Shown: in pieces, positions 44,056 to 52,931 of the stretch
Layout of the letters: every line of letters starts with the position of its first letter
How positions within the stretch are numbered: position 1 is the stretch's first letter
Assembly: GCF_003402575.1 (NCBI RefSeq)
Contig: NZ_BGZJ01000001.1
Span: 1,424,501 to 1,488,500, forward strand
DNA from: Mesosutterella multiformis
Lineage (GTDB): Bacteria > Pseudomonadota > Gammaproteobacteria > Burkholderiales > Burkholderiaceae_F
Length of the DNA stretch: 64,000 nt
Direction: 5' to 3'
Notes under the pieces: model-generated
What the model was told of the DNA's origin: nothing
Seen by the model: the letters and a program-made list of their open reading frames with translations, nothing else
Databases searched by the model: none
Made by a program: the position numbers and the translations under genes

Positions 44056-45336
44056 ATGTCGATCACCCCAGTATCTGAACTTCCGCCGGTTCCCGAGCGT
44101 GTTGAAGAAGCGATGCGGAGGCTCTCTGCGTCAGAGAGCGTGAAGTCGCTTTTGGAAGCGATCCGTCAGGATGACGACGCAACGCGCGATCAGCAGATTG
44201 AGATCTGCGAGGTTCCGGCGCCTCCCTTCAAGGAAACCAAGCGGGGAGAGCTCCTGCTGTCACTTTTCCGTCAGTATGGGCTGAAAGATGCCTATGTAGA
44301 TGAAGTCGGGAATGTTCTCGGGCTTCGCCGCGGTACGGGGAACGGTCCCGTGGTGCAGATCGCGGCTCACTTGGATACGGTTTTCCCCGAGGGGACGGAT
44401 GTCACCGTGAAGAAGGATGGGAATACTTACCGCGCGCCCGGCATCTCAGACGATACCCGTGGCCTTGCATCCATGCTCTGCGTTCTCCGACAGCTTGATC
44501 AGCTGAATATTCAGACTGTCGGCAGCATTCTCTTTACAGCGAGTGTCGGTGAGGAAGGAAACGGCGATCTCCGCGGGGAAAAGCATATTCACTTTGAGAA
44601 GAAAGTCCCGGTGGATGGCTTCATCGGGATTGACGCGGCGGATGTGAAGCGGATTCTCGCTGGCGCCACCGGCTCTCACCGCTGGCTGATTTCGTATGAT
44701 GGCCCCGGCGGCCATTCTTTCCATAAGTTCCGCATCGCTCCGTCCGCGATTCACGCGATGGGCCGTGCCATTGCCAAATTCGCGGATCTGCCGGTTCCAG
44801 AGGATCCCCGTACTACCTATAACCTCGGCACGATCAAGGGCGGCACAATTGTGAACGCGGTGGCCGCTCACTGTGAGGCACAGCTTGACCTTCGTTCCGG
44901 CGGTAATGATGAGCTGCTGAAGCTTGAAAAGACGGTTCTCGCGTGTTTTGATGAGGCGCTCGAGGAAGAGAACCGCCGCGCGAACGCCGAGGGCGATATG
45001 AAGCTGAAGCTGACAAAGAAGCAGATCGGCAGCCGTCCGGCAGGTGTTGCTGATGATCTGAGTCCGGTGATTCTTGCGGCTCGTGCCGCACAGGAAACTC
45101 TGGGCATTCCTCTGACCCGCTATGCCAGCGCGTCAACCGATCACAATGTCCCGCTGTCGCTTGGCATTCCGTCAACCACGCTTGGCGCGGGGGGCGTGGA
45201 AGGGAATAACCACGCTCTTGACGAATGGTGGACGCAGGAAGAAGCCTGGAAGTCTCCGCAGCTCGTGGCGCTGACCGCACTGCTGCTCGCCGGTGTGGAC
45301 GGGCTGACGGAGCCGACGCTTCCGAAGCGCGCCTGA
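44056..45336 (+). CDS. M20-family metallopeptidase (peptidase T/DapE-like)
   Basis: A 426-residue cytoplasmic zinc peptidase. Metal site: AAHLDTVFP (His and Asp), SDDTRGLASML (bridging Asp), SVGEEGNGDLRG (Glu ligand with the general-base Glu), and the final His of ASTDHNVPLS. The dimerisation domain lies near residues 200-310. The ATG at 44056 has AGGAG seven bases upstream. It is a monocistronic unit and probably degrades small peptides or acylated amino acids. Confidence 0.93.
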   Translation: MSITPVSELPPVPERVEEAMRRLSASESVKSLLEAIRQDDDATRDQQIEICEVPAPPFKETKRGELLLSLFRQYGLKDAYVDEVGNVLGLRRGTGNGPVVQIAAHLDTVFPEGTDVTVKKDGNTYRAPGISDDTRGLASMLCVLRQLDQLNIQTVGSILFTASVGEEGNGDLRGEKHIHFEKKVPVDGFIGIDAADVKRILAGATGSHRWLISYDGPGGHSFHKFRIAPSAIHAMGRAIAKFADLPVPEDPRTTYNLGTIKGGTIVNAVAAHCEAQLDLRSGGNDELLKLEKTVLACFDEALEEENRRANAEGDMKLKLTKKQIGSRPAGVADDLSPVILAARAAQETLGIPLTRYASASTDHNVPLSLGIPSTTLGAGGVEGNNHALDEWWTQEEAWKSPQLVALTALLLAGVDGLTEPTLPKRA

Positions 45337-45350
45337 TCGTATCAGACCAA

Positions 45351-45387
45351 CAAAAACGGCATAGTCCAGAGGACTATGCCGTTTTTG
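45351..45387. terminator. Bidirectional terminator between M20 and zinc-peptidase genes
   Basis: CAAAAACGGCATAGTCC pairs with GGACTATGCCGTTTTTG, a 17-bp perfect stem around a 3-base loop. T-runs occur on both strands. Confidence 0.92.
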
Positions 45388-45404
45388 TTTGAAGCAATCC
45401 CGGA

Positions 45405-46316
45405 TTACTGCGCGGTCCGTCCCCAGGCGGTAGCGGGTACCGCGCCGTTTGAGGTGTCAGACTCAAAGGTATTGCAGGTATTCGGGTTCCCGGAGTTATA
45501 GCCGCGCTTGAACCAGTAAAGGCGCTGGGCTGAAGTCCCGTGCGTGAAGCTGTCAGGCACAACCCGCCCGGTCGCTTCTTTCTGCAGACGGTCGTCACCG
45601 ATAGCGGTGGCGGTATTCAGGGCCTTTTCCAGGTCGCCAGACTCGAGAACACCGTCCCGCTTCATGTAATTGCCCCAGACGCCGGCAAAGCAGTCAGCCT
45701 GAAGCTCAACCTTGACGGAAATCCGATTGGCGTCCGCCTTGGATCCCTGGCTCTCCAGTTTCTGAGCCTTTTCACTGATGCCGAGAAGATTCTGTACGTG
45801 GTGCCCGACCTCGTGCGCGAGCACGTAACCCAGCGCGAAGTCACCGCCGCCGCCGAGTTTCTTCTTCATATCCTCGTAGAAAGAGAGATCGATATAGACC
45901 TTCTGGTCAGCAGGGCAGTAGAAGGGGCCCATCGCGCTTTGGCCATAACCGCAGGCGGTCGGTGTGGATCCCGTGTAAAGAACCAGTTTGGGAGGTGTGT
46001 AGCGGCTTCCGGCCTTCTGGAAAATTTCGCCCCAGGTATCTTCCGTTGTCTTCAGAGCGACACCGGTGAAATCCGCGAGCTCCTTTTCTTCAGCGGTCGG
46101 CTGGTAATTGGCGGCCGGCGCGGAGGACGTGGTCTGAGTCGGTGCAGCGCCGTTCAGAAGCGGTGTAAGGTCGATGCCGTAGTAACCCGCCACGAGCACG
46201 ACGACAAGAAGCAGAATGCCGCCTTTTCCTCCAATCGGAGGGAGACCGCCGCCTCCGCCTGACTGCCCGCGTCGGTCTTCAATGTTGTCGCTTGATTCTC
46301 GGTTACGCCATCGCAT
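45405..46316 (-). CDS. YpfJ-type neutral zinc metallopeptidase
   Basis: A 303-residue membrane-anchored peptidase of the YpfJ family. After a Gly-rich start ([11 protein letters not shown]) there is one membrane segment ([14 protein letters not shown], about residues 35-50), then the peptidase domain with [16 protein letters not shown] (HExxH), [12 protein letters not shown] and [13 protein letters not shown], the Glu-containing third motif. The upstream in-frame ATG at 46379 adds 21 residues without support; I start at 46316. No substrate is known. Confidence 0.92.
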   Translation of the reverse strand: MRWRNRESSDNIEDRRGQSGGGGGLPPIGGKGGILLLVVVLVAGYYGIDLTPLLNGAAPTQTTSSAPAANYQPTAEEKELADFTGVALKTTEDTWGEIFQKAGSRYTPPKLVLYTGSTPTACGYGQSAMGPFYCPADQKVYIDLSFYEDMKKKLGGGGDFALGYVLAHEVGHHVQNLLGISEKAQKLESQGSKADANRISVKVELQADCFAGVWGNYMKRDGVLESGDLEKALNTATAIGDDRLQKEATGRVVPDSFTHGTSAQRLYWFKRGYNSGNPNTCNTFESDTSNGAVPATAWGRTAQ

Positions 46317-46496
46317 TGTTTTTACCCCGGCTAAGAATAATTGGGGGAGCCATCGCGCCGCGGGCTCCCTGAAAATCATTTTAGCGGATGGCGTTTTAGT
46401 GGAAAAGATTGATTTTCAAGTGCAAGTTTCCGGATCTCATTTCCATCTGTAAAAAAGATCCGGATACGCTTGTTTATCTGTAATACGGCTTCTAGA

Positions 46497-46516
46497 ATAC
46501 AGAATAATTTCTGTAT
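46497..46516 (+). promoter_or_regulatory. Likely regulator site in front of LysR gene
   Basis: ATACAGAA-TAAT-TTCTGTAT is a perfect 8+4+8 inverted repeat; T-N11-A occurs within it, as in LysR sites. It ends 21 bp before the LysR gene start, so it could mediate autoregulation. Confidence 0.5.
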
Positions 46517-46537
46517 ACAGTCTTTTTACGAAGAACT

Positions 46538-47473
46538 ATGAACTTCCTCTCGATGAAGTACTTTACGACGGTTGCACGGATCCGAAGCTTTACCCGCGCA
46601 GCAGCCGAACTGAAGATCACACAGCAGACGCTGTCCGCTCATATCGCCGGCGTCGAGAAGGAGCTTGGCTGCACGCTCCTGGTCCGCCATGTGCCGCTCG
46701 AACTCACCTATGCCGGTGAAGTATTCCTGCGTTATGCGGCCGGATTTCAGAAGAATTACGAGCAGATGGTGATGGAGCTGAATGACATCAGCGAGAATCA
46801 CAGCGGACTCATCAAAGTCGGCGTCGGCTTTACGCGCGGTCTCGCGATCATGCCGAACCTGATTGAGGAATTTCAGAAGAAGTGGCCGAATTACGAGATT
46901 CAGCTCGTAGAGGTCACGAACGAGGAACTCACGAAGCTGCTGGCGGAGGGAGATCTGGATCTTGCGATCGCAACCTTCCCGGATATGGCGGCGGATATTG
47001 AGGTGAAGCCTTTCTATCGGGAAGAAATGGTTCTCGCGATCGCGAAGAGTCTGGTTGAAGAGCGTTTCCCGGGGAAGCGCGCTGAACTCGCGGCGGCAAT
47101 CCGTCAGGGGGATCTCTCGATGCTGGGCACTTTCCCGTTTGTGATGGGAAAGCCTGAGGACATTTCGGGCGGCATTGCCCGGGACTTCCTGCATCGCAAT
47201 AACCTGCAGCCTCAGGTGAAGGCACGGTCAGACAATATCGGGACACTGCTCGCGCTCTGTCTCCGCGGGGTCGGTGCCTGCTTCTGCCAGGCGAATTTCA
47301 TCCGGATGACCCTGACACCCGAAAACGTGAATCAGCTCGATATTTTCAGACTGCCCCGCGAAGCGACATACGAAATCCGATTCGGTTTCCCGAAGCAGGC
47401 GTATCAGCGGAAAGCCGTGAAGGCATTTATGGAAACGGCGCTTCAGCTGGTGCCTAAGCCTGAAGAAGACTAA
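46538..47473 (+). CDS. LysR-family transcriptional regulator
   Basis: A 311-residue regulator. The N-terminal helix-turn-helix is MKYFTTVARIRSFTRAAAELKITQQTLSAHIAGVEKELG, followed by an effector-binding domain of the type-2 periplasmic fold to about residue 300. It reads in the same direction as the dehydrogenase-like gene 51 bp downstream, and may control it. A perfect inverted repeat lies 21 bp upstream. Effector unknown. Confidence 0.92.
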   Translation: MNFLSMKYFTTVARIRSFTRAAAELKITQQTLSAHIAGVEKELGCTLLVRHVPLELTYAGEVFLRYAAGFQKNYEQMVMELNDISENHSGLIKVGVGFTRGLAIMPNLIEEFQKKWPNYEIQLVEVTNEELTKLLAEGDLDLAIATFPDMAADIEVKPFYREEMVLAIAKSLVEERFPGKRAELAAAIRQGDLSMLGTFPFVMGKPEDISGGIARDFLHRNNLQPQVKARSDNIGTLLALCLRGVGACFCQANFIRMTLTPENVNQLDIFRLPREATYEIRFGFPKQAYQRKAVKAFMETALQLVPKPEED

Positions 47474-47524
47474 GTGATACGCTGAGAGGCACACGATCTG
47501 ACAAAACGGTTGGGAGTTTTAGGA

Positions 47525-48691
47525 ATGGAAGATTTTGAGTTTCAGAACAAGGGCCGGATTCTGTTTGGTGAAGGAAAGCGTGACGAGTTTCTGCAGGGGG
47601 TAAAAGCGCTTTCGGACAAGGTTCTCGTTGTATGCGGTCCGCATTTTGCGCGCAGCGGGGAACTGGGCGAAATGCTGACGGCCTTTGAGGAAATCGGGAT
47701 CCGCACCTGGGCGATCGCGGATCTTCATCAGTCGACTATCGAACAGGCGCGTGTCGCCTGGAAACTCTGCCGGGATAACGAAATCGGCGCTGTGGTTGGA
47801 GTCGGCGGCGCGACCGCGATGGACTTCGCGAAACTCACGGCCTATGGCGCCTGCCAGAAAGAAGATATCTGGCCGCTGATCGCGACGCGTTCTAGCATTA
47901 CAACCGGTAAGCGCCTTGGTCTCGTCACAGTGCCGACCTTCCCGTCCTCCGGTTCCGATCTCGACAGCGCCTCCGAAATGGTGGAAAAGTCGACAGATCA
48001 CGCGGGCGGTCTCTATGGTGCCCCGCTCATTCCGGATTTCTGCTGGCTGAATCCGGCTTACGCCAAGTCCATTCCGCCCGAGTTCCTCGCTTACGGCGTG
48101 ATGACTTCCATCATTCAGGCGTCGAATTCTTTCCTCAACCCGAAGCAGTCAGGATATGGCGATATGTTCACATCCGGACTCATCCGGAATGAGCTCGCGA
48201 ACCTTGAGCGCGCTATCCAGAAACCGGGGGATGAGGCGGCGCTCGGTGAACTGATGGTGAGCGCCTGCATGAATGAGTTCGGCGCAGGAACGCTTGGGAA
48301 GGACGGTGCGGACTTCAGTGTCTTCTTCATCGAGGGAATTATTGAGTACTACTGGGATCTGCCGTATGCCCCCTCGATTGTGACGCTCTTCCCGCACTGG
48401 CTGAAGTCGGTCTATTCCGCGCAGCCCGTGTTCCGCCGCTACTTCAGGGATGCCTGGGGGGTCGACGTGGACGGAAAGACGGATGATCAGGTGCTGGAAC
48501 TTGGGTTACAGACGATCGAAGAAACCTACCGGAAATTCGGTCTTTCCCTGACACTGAATGAATTGAAGCCGCAGAAGGCGGATCCGGCAGCGCTACGCAA
48601 GTTCATTGCTGAACCGGGGCCGTGTGAATCGATTTACCGCGAATTCACGCCGGATGATCTTTTCGAGCTGATTACGCGGACGGCCGGCTGA
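47525..48691 (+). CDS. YqhD-type iron/zinc alcohol dehydrogenase without metal ligands
   Basis: A 388-residue homologue of the NADPH-dependent aldehyde reductase YqhD with the same length and numbering: EDFEFQNKGRILFGEGK at the N-terminus, GVGGATAMDFAKLTAY in place of the nucleotide loop GGGSVLDGTKFI, TVPTFPSSGSD, and WDLPYAPSIVTLFPHW. From my recalled alignment with E. coli YqhD, the four metal ligands Asp194, His198, His267 and His281 are Thr194, Gln198, Phe267 and Tyr281 here. Catalytic activity is therefore doubtful. The fold may serve a new role such as ligand sensing. Start at 47525; an in-frame TTG-type start at 47510 is possible. Follows the LysR gene. Confidence 0.85.
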   Translation: MEDFEFQNKGRILFGEGKRDEFLQGVKALSDKVLVVCGPHFARSGELGEMLTAFEEIGIRTWAIADLHQSTIEQARVAWKLCRDNEIGAVVGVGGATAMDFAKLTAYGACQKEDIWPLIATRSSITTGKRLGLVTVPTFPSSGSDLDSASEMVEKSTDHAGGLYGAPLIPDFCWLNPAYAKSIPPEFLAYGVMTSIIQASNSFLNPKQSGYGDMFTSGLIRNELANLERAIQKPGDEAALGELMVSACMNEFGAGTLGKDGADFSVFFIEGIIEYYWDLPYAPSIVTLFPHWLKSVYSAQPVFRRYFRDAWGVDVDGKTDDQVLELGLQTIEETYRKFGLSLTLNELKPQKADPAALRKFIAEPGPCESIYREFTPDDLFELITRTAG

Positions 48692-48719
48692 TCCGCTGTT
48701 TCTGCTGGAGGGAGAACCT

Positions 48720-49982
48720 ATGAAGCAGCTGAAAGCGACGCGCCGCGTTCTGATCGGAGCGGGTGCCGCGGTAGCGGTCGGCGCGGCAGCTTTTGGGGCT
48801 TCCGCCTTCTTTAAGGATCGGAAGCCTTCTGAATTCAATGCCCGCCTGATCGTCGGATCCGATACGGATAATTCCATCGCCGTGCAGTGGGAAGGAAACG
48901 GCAGCTGGTATCTGGAGCTTCGAAAGAGCGGCAGCCGGGACGCCAAACGCTTCACGCCTCAGCCGGACAGCTACACAGTGAAGGGGAGAACCTATCATCT
49001 GCAGACCGTTCGGATTGCCGGACTGCATCCGTCGACGACGTATGAGTACCAGATCACCGGTCCGAATGATGAAAGATCCGGATGGACAGCTTTCAGAACA
49101 TCGGATCTGGAAAACTGCCGCGCACTGATATTCCCGGACTCTCAGTCAAACGATCGGTATAAGACCTGGGAAGGGGTTTATAACGGCGCTCTTGGCAGAA
49201 CACCCGATATTGACTTTACCTGCAATATGGGGGATCTCGTTGACTGCGGGGCCTGGCTCGATCACTGGGATTACTGGTTCAGCGCGGTGAAGGGCGGGAT
49301 CAGCCGGATTCCGGTTGCCGTCGTGATGGGGAATCACGATACCTACGACATGGATTCCAAGACCCGTGTCGCGGAGCCCGTGATGTTTCTGCATTCCTTT
49401 CCGGTCCCGGATAACGGAAGTGAGAATTTCAGACGCTGGTACTACACGTTCGATTCAGGGCCCGTGCATTTCATTGTTCTGAACACGGAGTGGCAGGAGG
49501 CGGATCTTCTCAGACCGGGACTCCTTTCAGAGAAGAAGACGTGGTTCCGGAACGTGGCTTCCAAAACCGATAAGCCCTGGAGCGTTGTTCTGATGCACCG
49601 GGACGTGCTTTACTACAAGATCAAAGGGCGGAAGCGCGCGAACGAAACCTTTGATGAGGTCGGGAAGGAGCTGATGCCGCTCTTTGACGAAGCGGGGGTG
49701 GATCTTGTCCTCACGGCTCATCTTCATACCTATCGTCGGCGTGACCATATCAAAGCGTTTGCCCGATCGGAAGACGGACCTCTTTATATCGTGACCGGCG
49801 TGGCCGGCAATATCCGATATCCGGATTTCTGGATCGATCACCCGCTTGATGTGAAGATTGCTCCTCAGCCTGAAACGGATAACTATCTGCTGCTGGATGC
49901 TACCGGTCAGTCCCTGTCCCTTAAGACTCTCCTTCCGAATGGGAACGAGATTGACAGCGTCACGCTGACAAAGAACACGTAA
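48720..49982 (+). CDS. Tat-exported purple-acid-phosphatase-like metallophosphoesterase
   Basis: A 420-residue periplasmic metallophosphoesterase. The leader has a twin-arginine pair (KATRRVLIGAGAAVAVGAAA), so Tat export of a folded metalloprotein is likely. Residues about 45-125 are a fibronectin-like N-terminal domain as in purple acid phosphatases. Metal motifs are FPDSQSND, NMGDLVD, VMGNHDTYD, LMHRD and VLTAHLHTYRR. The gene starts 28 bp after the dehydrogenase-like gene, probably in one operon with it. Confidence 0.88.
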   Translation: MKQLKATRRVLIGAGAAVAVGAAAFGASAFFKDRKPSEFNARLIVGSDTDNSIAVQWEGNGSWYLELRKSGSRDAKRFTPQPDSYTVKGRTYHLQTVRIAGLHPSTTYEYQITGPNDERSGWTAFRTSDLENCRALIFPDSQSNDRYKTWEGVYNGALGRTPDIDFTCNMGDLVDCGAWLDHWDYWFSAVKGGISRIPVAVVMGNHDTYDMDSKTRVAEPVMFLHSFPVPDNGSENFRRWYYTFDSGPVHFIVLNTEWQEADLLRPGLLSEKKTWFRNVASKTDKPWSVVLMHRDVLYYKIKGRKRANETFDEVGKELMPLFDEAGVDLVLTAHLHTYRRRDHIKAFARSEDGPLYIVTGVAGNIRYPDFWIDHPLDVKIAPQPETDNYLLLDATGQSLSLKTLLPNGNEIDSVTLTKNT

Positions 49983-50000
49983 GGCGGGGAAAAGAAAACC

Positions 50001-50039
50001 AAAAACGGCATCAGGCAGATAACCTGATGCCGTTTTTTA
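50001..50039. terminator. Bidirectional terminator between phosphoesterase and Usp genes
   Basis: AAAAACGGCATCAGG pairs with CCTGATGCCGTTTTTT around a short loop. Confidence 0.9.
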
Positions 50040-50058
50040 TAGAGAGCCCGTCAGCAGA

Positions 50059-51003
50059 TCAGGCTTTTGCCGGTTCAGCGGTTTTCACGGCTGTTTTCTC
50101 GATTTTCGGTGACTTGACGATCAGAAGCGGCACGATGCCGTGAGCGGCAAGGGCGGCCGCGGTCGATCCCATCACAGCGGTCTTCAGGCGGTTATAGCCA
50201 TGAGACCCCATAACGAGAATACCGATGCCGTTCGCGCGGGCGTAAGCGGCGATTTCATCGGCCGGGGTGCCGACGAGCTTCACTTCGTCAGGCGTAATGC
50301 CTTCGGCCGCGAAAATCGGGCGCACCTTGGAAACCGTGTCTTCGAACTCGTTCTTCTCCAGCTGATCAATATCTTTATCAGAGAGCGTCGGAAGCGCGAT
50401 GCCGGTGACATTCGTCATCGCCGCGCCTCGGTAATCGTTTACCGCGTTGATGATGGTGAAGGAGGCGTGGTCTCCGAAAAGCTTCCGGTGCTTAAGCGTA
50501 TAGCGGACAGCGGCCTCGCCGTAAGCCGAACCATCGACCGCGATACCGACGCGAAGCGAATCCGGGAATTCGTCATGCTTGCCGCGGACAATCAGTACAG
50601 GGCAGTGGGCGAGCGAAATAACACCGGTCGACACGGAATTCTTGAAGAGTCCCTTCAGGGCGCCGAGACCGCGCGTCCCCATCACAATCAGATCCGCTTT
50701 GTAGCGCTCAGCCTCTGCCGCAATAGTCTGATCGGGAACCCCGACCAGCATGGTTTCCGAAACCTTGAAGCCCGCGCTTTCCAGAGTCCGGCGGGCGCGT
50801 GAGAAAAGCTTCTCGGCGTGCTCCTGATAGTAATCATCCAGAGCTCCTTCACCGAAGAGGAAAGAGGGCTTTCTCTTAACCGGTGCGTGAACATTCAGAA
50901 TTTCAATTTGCGGGTTGCTGCCAAGCAGTGTCTCGCGGGAAGCGACAAAACGGACAGCATCCTGGCTGCTGCGGCTGAAGTCGATCGGAAGCAGGATCTT
51001 CAT
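50059..51003 (-). CDS. Tandem universal stress protein (UspA x 2)
   Basis: A 314-residue protein with two Usp domains (about 1-150 and 155-305). The second domain holds an intact ATP-binding G-2x-G-9x-G(S/T) motif, GSHGYNRLKTAVMGST. The first reads GTRGLGALKGLFKNSVS, where the final Gly is Asn, so ATP binding is less certain. Usp proteins support survival in stress and stationary phase; the target is unknown. Monocistronic, on the minus strand. Confidence 0.93.
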   Translation of the reverse strand: MKILLPIDFSRSSQDAVRFVASRETLLGSNPQIEILNVHAPVKRKPSFLFGEGALDDYYQEHAEKLFSRARRTLESAGFKVSETMLVGVPDQTIAAEAERYKADLIVMGTRGLGALKGLFKNSVSTGVISLAHCPVLIVRGKHDEFPDSLRVGIAVDGSAYGEAAVRYTLKHRKLFGDHASFTIINAVNDYRGAAMTNVTGIALPTLSDKDIDQLEKNEFEDTVSKVRPIFAAEGITPDEVKLVGTPADEIAAYARANGIGILVMGSHGYNRLKTAVMGSTAAALAAHGIVPLLIVKSPKIEKTAVKTAEPAKA

Positions 51004-51380
51004 CAGGCTTACTCCAATTCAAGAGGGACAAGGGAAACGCGTGTCCCGATGGATGAAGTATAAGCACGCCGAAGCCGGTGGGATGAGCTTTTCTGTGATT
51101 TTGGGAGGCACAGATTCGTGGATTTCCGCGCCATCACGGCTAAAATCAAAGAGTGGAAAGGCTGCTCCGGTCCACTTTCTTCTTGATCTCTATGGCAAAT
51201 CTATGACCCGAAGGCGAAGGCGCCTCACCGAGGCGCTGAAAAAGATTCTGATACTGCTTCTCACGCTGGGGCCTCAGAGCGGTGCTCTTTGGAAAAAGCG
51301 TGAGAGAAAAGGTGTCTGTTATGGACAGAAACGGCAGGTTCGGAAGTAAAAGCGGGTCGTTTTGCAGACCCTCAGGGCAG
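51004..51380. other. Non-coding region before Usp gene
   Basis: About 380 bp between the DAACS terminator and the Usp start, both leftward. A frame of 144 codons at 50915-51349 on the plus strand overlaps the Usp start and looks accidental. It must contain the Usp promoter. No structured RNA family was recognised, though this position could house one. Confidence 0.4.
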
Positions 51381-51418
51381 AAAAAAAGCTTCCCGATTTT
51401 GATCGGGAAGCTTTTTTC
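51381..51418 (-). terminator. Terminator of DAACS gene
   Basis: AAAAAAGCTTCCCGAT pairs with ATCGGGAAGCTTTTTT; the minus-strand read shows a T-run after the right arm. Confidence 0.9.
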
Positions 51419-51439
51419 ATTCATCAAACCTGTCAGGGA

Positions 51440-52756
51440 TCAGGCGGCCTGGGGAACCGGAGCGTCCGGTGCATCAGACTCGGCAGGCGGAAGCTTGCCT
51501 TTCAGATCGTGGTCCGTCATGGTGGCGACGCAGGAGTCGCTCGCAACGTTCACCGCGGTTTCGATCATGTCGATGATGGCGTAGACCGGGAGGATCACAC
51601 CCATCAGGTCAACCGGGACGTTGAGGGAAGACATGAGGGAGAGGGTGAGGAAGTAGCAGCCCATCGGAACACCGGCGTTGCCGATAGCGGCGATCACGGC
51701 GACGACCACCCAGACTGCCATCGTACCGCCCGTAATCGCGATGCCGGCATTCTGCATCAGGTAGAGGGACGTGACCAGAATGAACGCAGCGCAGCCATTC
51801 ATGTTGATCGTGGTGCAGATCGGGAGCACGAAGCGGGTAACGCGGCGGTCAAGGCGCAGGTTCTGTTCAGCAGAGGCAAGTGTCACAGGAAGCGTACCGG
51901 CGGAGCTCTTCGAGAAGAGAGCAACAGCAAGCGCCGGGAACATGCCCTTCAGGACGCGCAGCGGATTGATCCGGCGGGCGAGAAGGAAGTGCGGCAGCAC
52001 AACGAAGAACTGCAGCAGGTTACCCGTCACCACAACGGCGACATACTTGCCGAGGGAACCAACGATCACACCGGCTTCAATCTGGGAGGACAGCTGGCCT
52101 GCAAAGGCAAGAATACCGACCGGGAGAATGAAGAGAAGTGCGCGGATCAGCGTGAAAAGGAGTTCCTGGAGTCCGAAGATCACCCGGAGCAGGGAATCAC
52201 GGCCTTCCGTGCGGGGCATGAAGGCGAGAGCCAGGCCGACGGCAACAGCGATCACCAGAACGGAAAGCACATTGCCTTCAAGGAAGGGGTGCAGAACGTT
52301 GTCCGGAACGACAGACAGGAAGTGGTCGTAGTAGCTGAGGGACTGAAGATTCTTCGGAACGGCAGCGGAACCGGCGGCTGAAATAGCAGCAGGAACGTTT
52401 TCCGGCGCAATCAGGATAAAGAGCCCGAGTGCGACGAGAGCCGCGGCGAAGGTCGTGGCGAGAGTGTAGAAGATCGCGTGAGCGAAGATCTGCTTGGTTT
52501 CTCTTTTCGCGCCAAGCTGAGAAAGCGTGGTAATCACAGCAAGAGCGATTACCGGCACGGCGACGAACTTAAAGAGGCGGGTGAAGACGGTAGCGATGAA
52601 GCCGAACAGTTCGTTCAGCCAACCAATCTGCAGCCAGCCAAGGAATCCGCCAGCCACGAGCGCGAAAAACCAGAACGCGATAACGCGTGTGTTTTTCTTA
52701 AGGGCAGCCTGAGCGTTAGTCGGGGAACCGCTCGGCTCTTTTTGTAGGTTTTCCAT
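51440..52756 (-). CDS. DAACS dicarboxylate/amino acid:cation symporter
   Basis: A 438-residue inner-membrane symporter of the GltP/DctA/SstT family. Typical features are the re-entrant hairpin ALFSKSSAGTLPVTL, the NMNGCAAF motif of span 7 (NMDGT in glutamate carriers), and SDSCVATMTDHD near the end. I start at ATG 52756 because the upstream in-frame ATG at 52819 lies before a stretch that lacks family resemblance. Substrate (glutamate, aspartate, serine or C4-dicarboxylate) undecided; Asn in place of the usual Asp of NMDG argues against a typical glutamate carrier. Confidence 0.92.
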   Translation of the reverse strand: MENLQKEPSGSPTNAQAALKKNTRVIAFWFFALVAGGFLGWLQIGWLNELFGFIATVFTRLFKFVAVPVIALAVITTLSQLGAKRETKQIFAHAIFYTLATTFAAALVALGLFILIAPENVPAAISAAGSAAVPKNLQSLSYYDHFLSVVPDNVLHPFLEGNVLSVLVIAVAVGLALAFMPRTEGRDSLLRVIFGLQELLFTLIRALLFILPVGILAFAGQLSSQIEAGVIVGSLGKYVAVVVTGNLLQFFVVLPHFLLARRINPLRVLKGMFPALAVALFSKSSAGTLPVTLASAEQNLRLDRRVTRFVLPICTTINMNGCAAFILVTSLYLMQNAGIAITGGTMAVWVVVAVIAAIGNAGVPMGCYFLTLSLMSSLNVPVDLMGVILPVYAIIDMIETAVNVASDSCVATMTDHDLKGKLPPAESDAPDAPVPQAA

Positions 52757-52879
52757 AGAGACTGTTTCCAAAAAGTTTAACCCGATGCCGCAGACAACCG
52801 GCATCGACAGGGGAAACAATACCCTAAAAAAAGAAAATAGTCGAGTAATTTACTCGGGATTATTCGAACTGCTCCGAAA

Positions 52880-52911
52880 ATACCCCGGATGGGGGAACCT
52901 CGCCCGGGGTC
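52880..52911 (-). terminator. Possible terminator after amidohydrolase gene
   Basis: ACCCCGG and CCCGGGGT can pair around a 14-base loop; on the minus strand TATTTTC follows. It lies 21 bp after the stop of the amidohydrolase gene. Confidence 0.45.
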
Positions 52912-52931
52912 TTTCGGATGAAGCAATCGGA

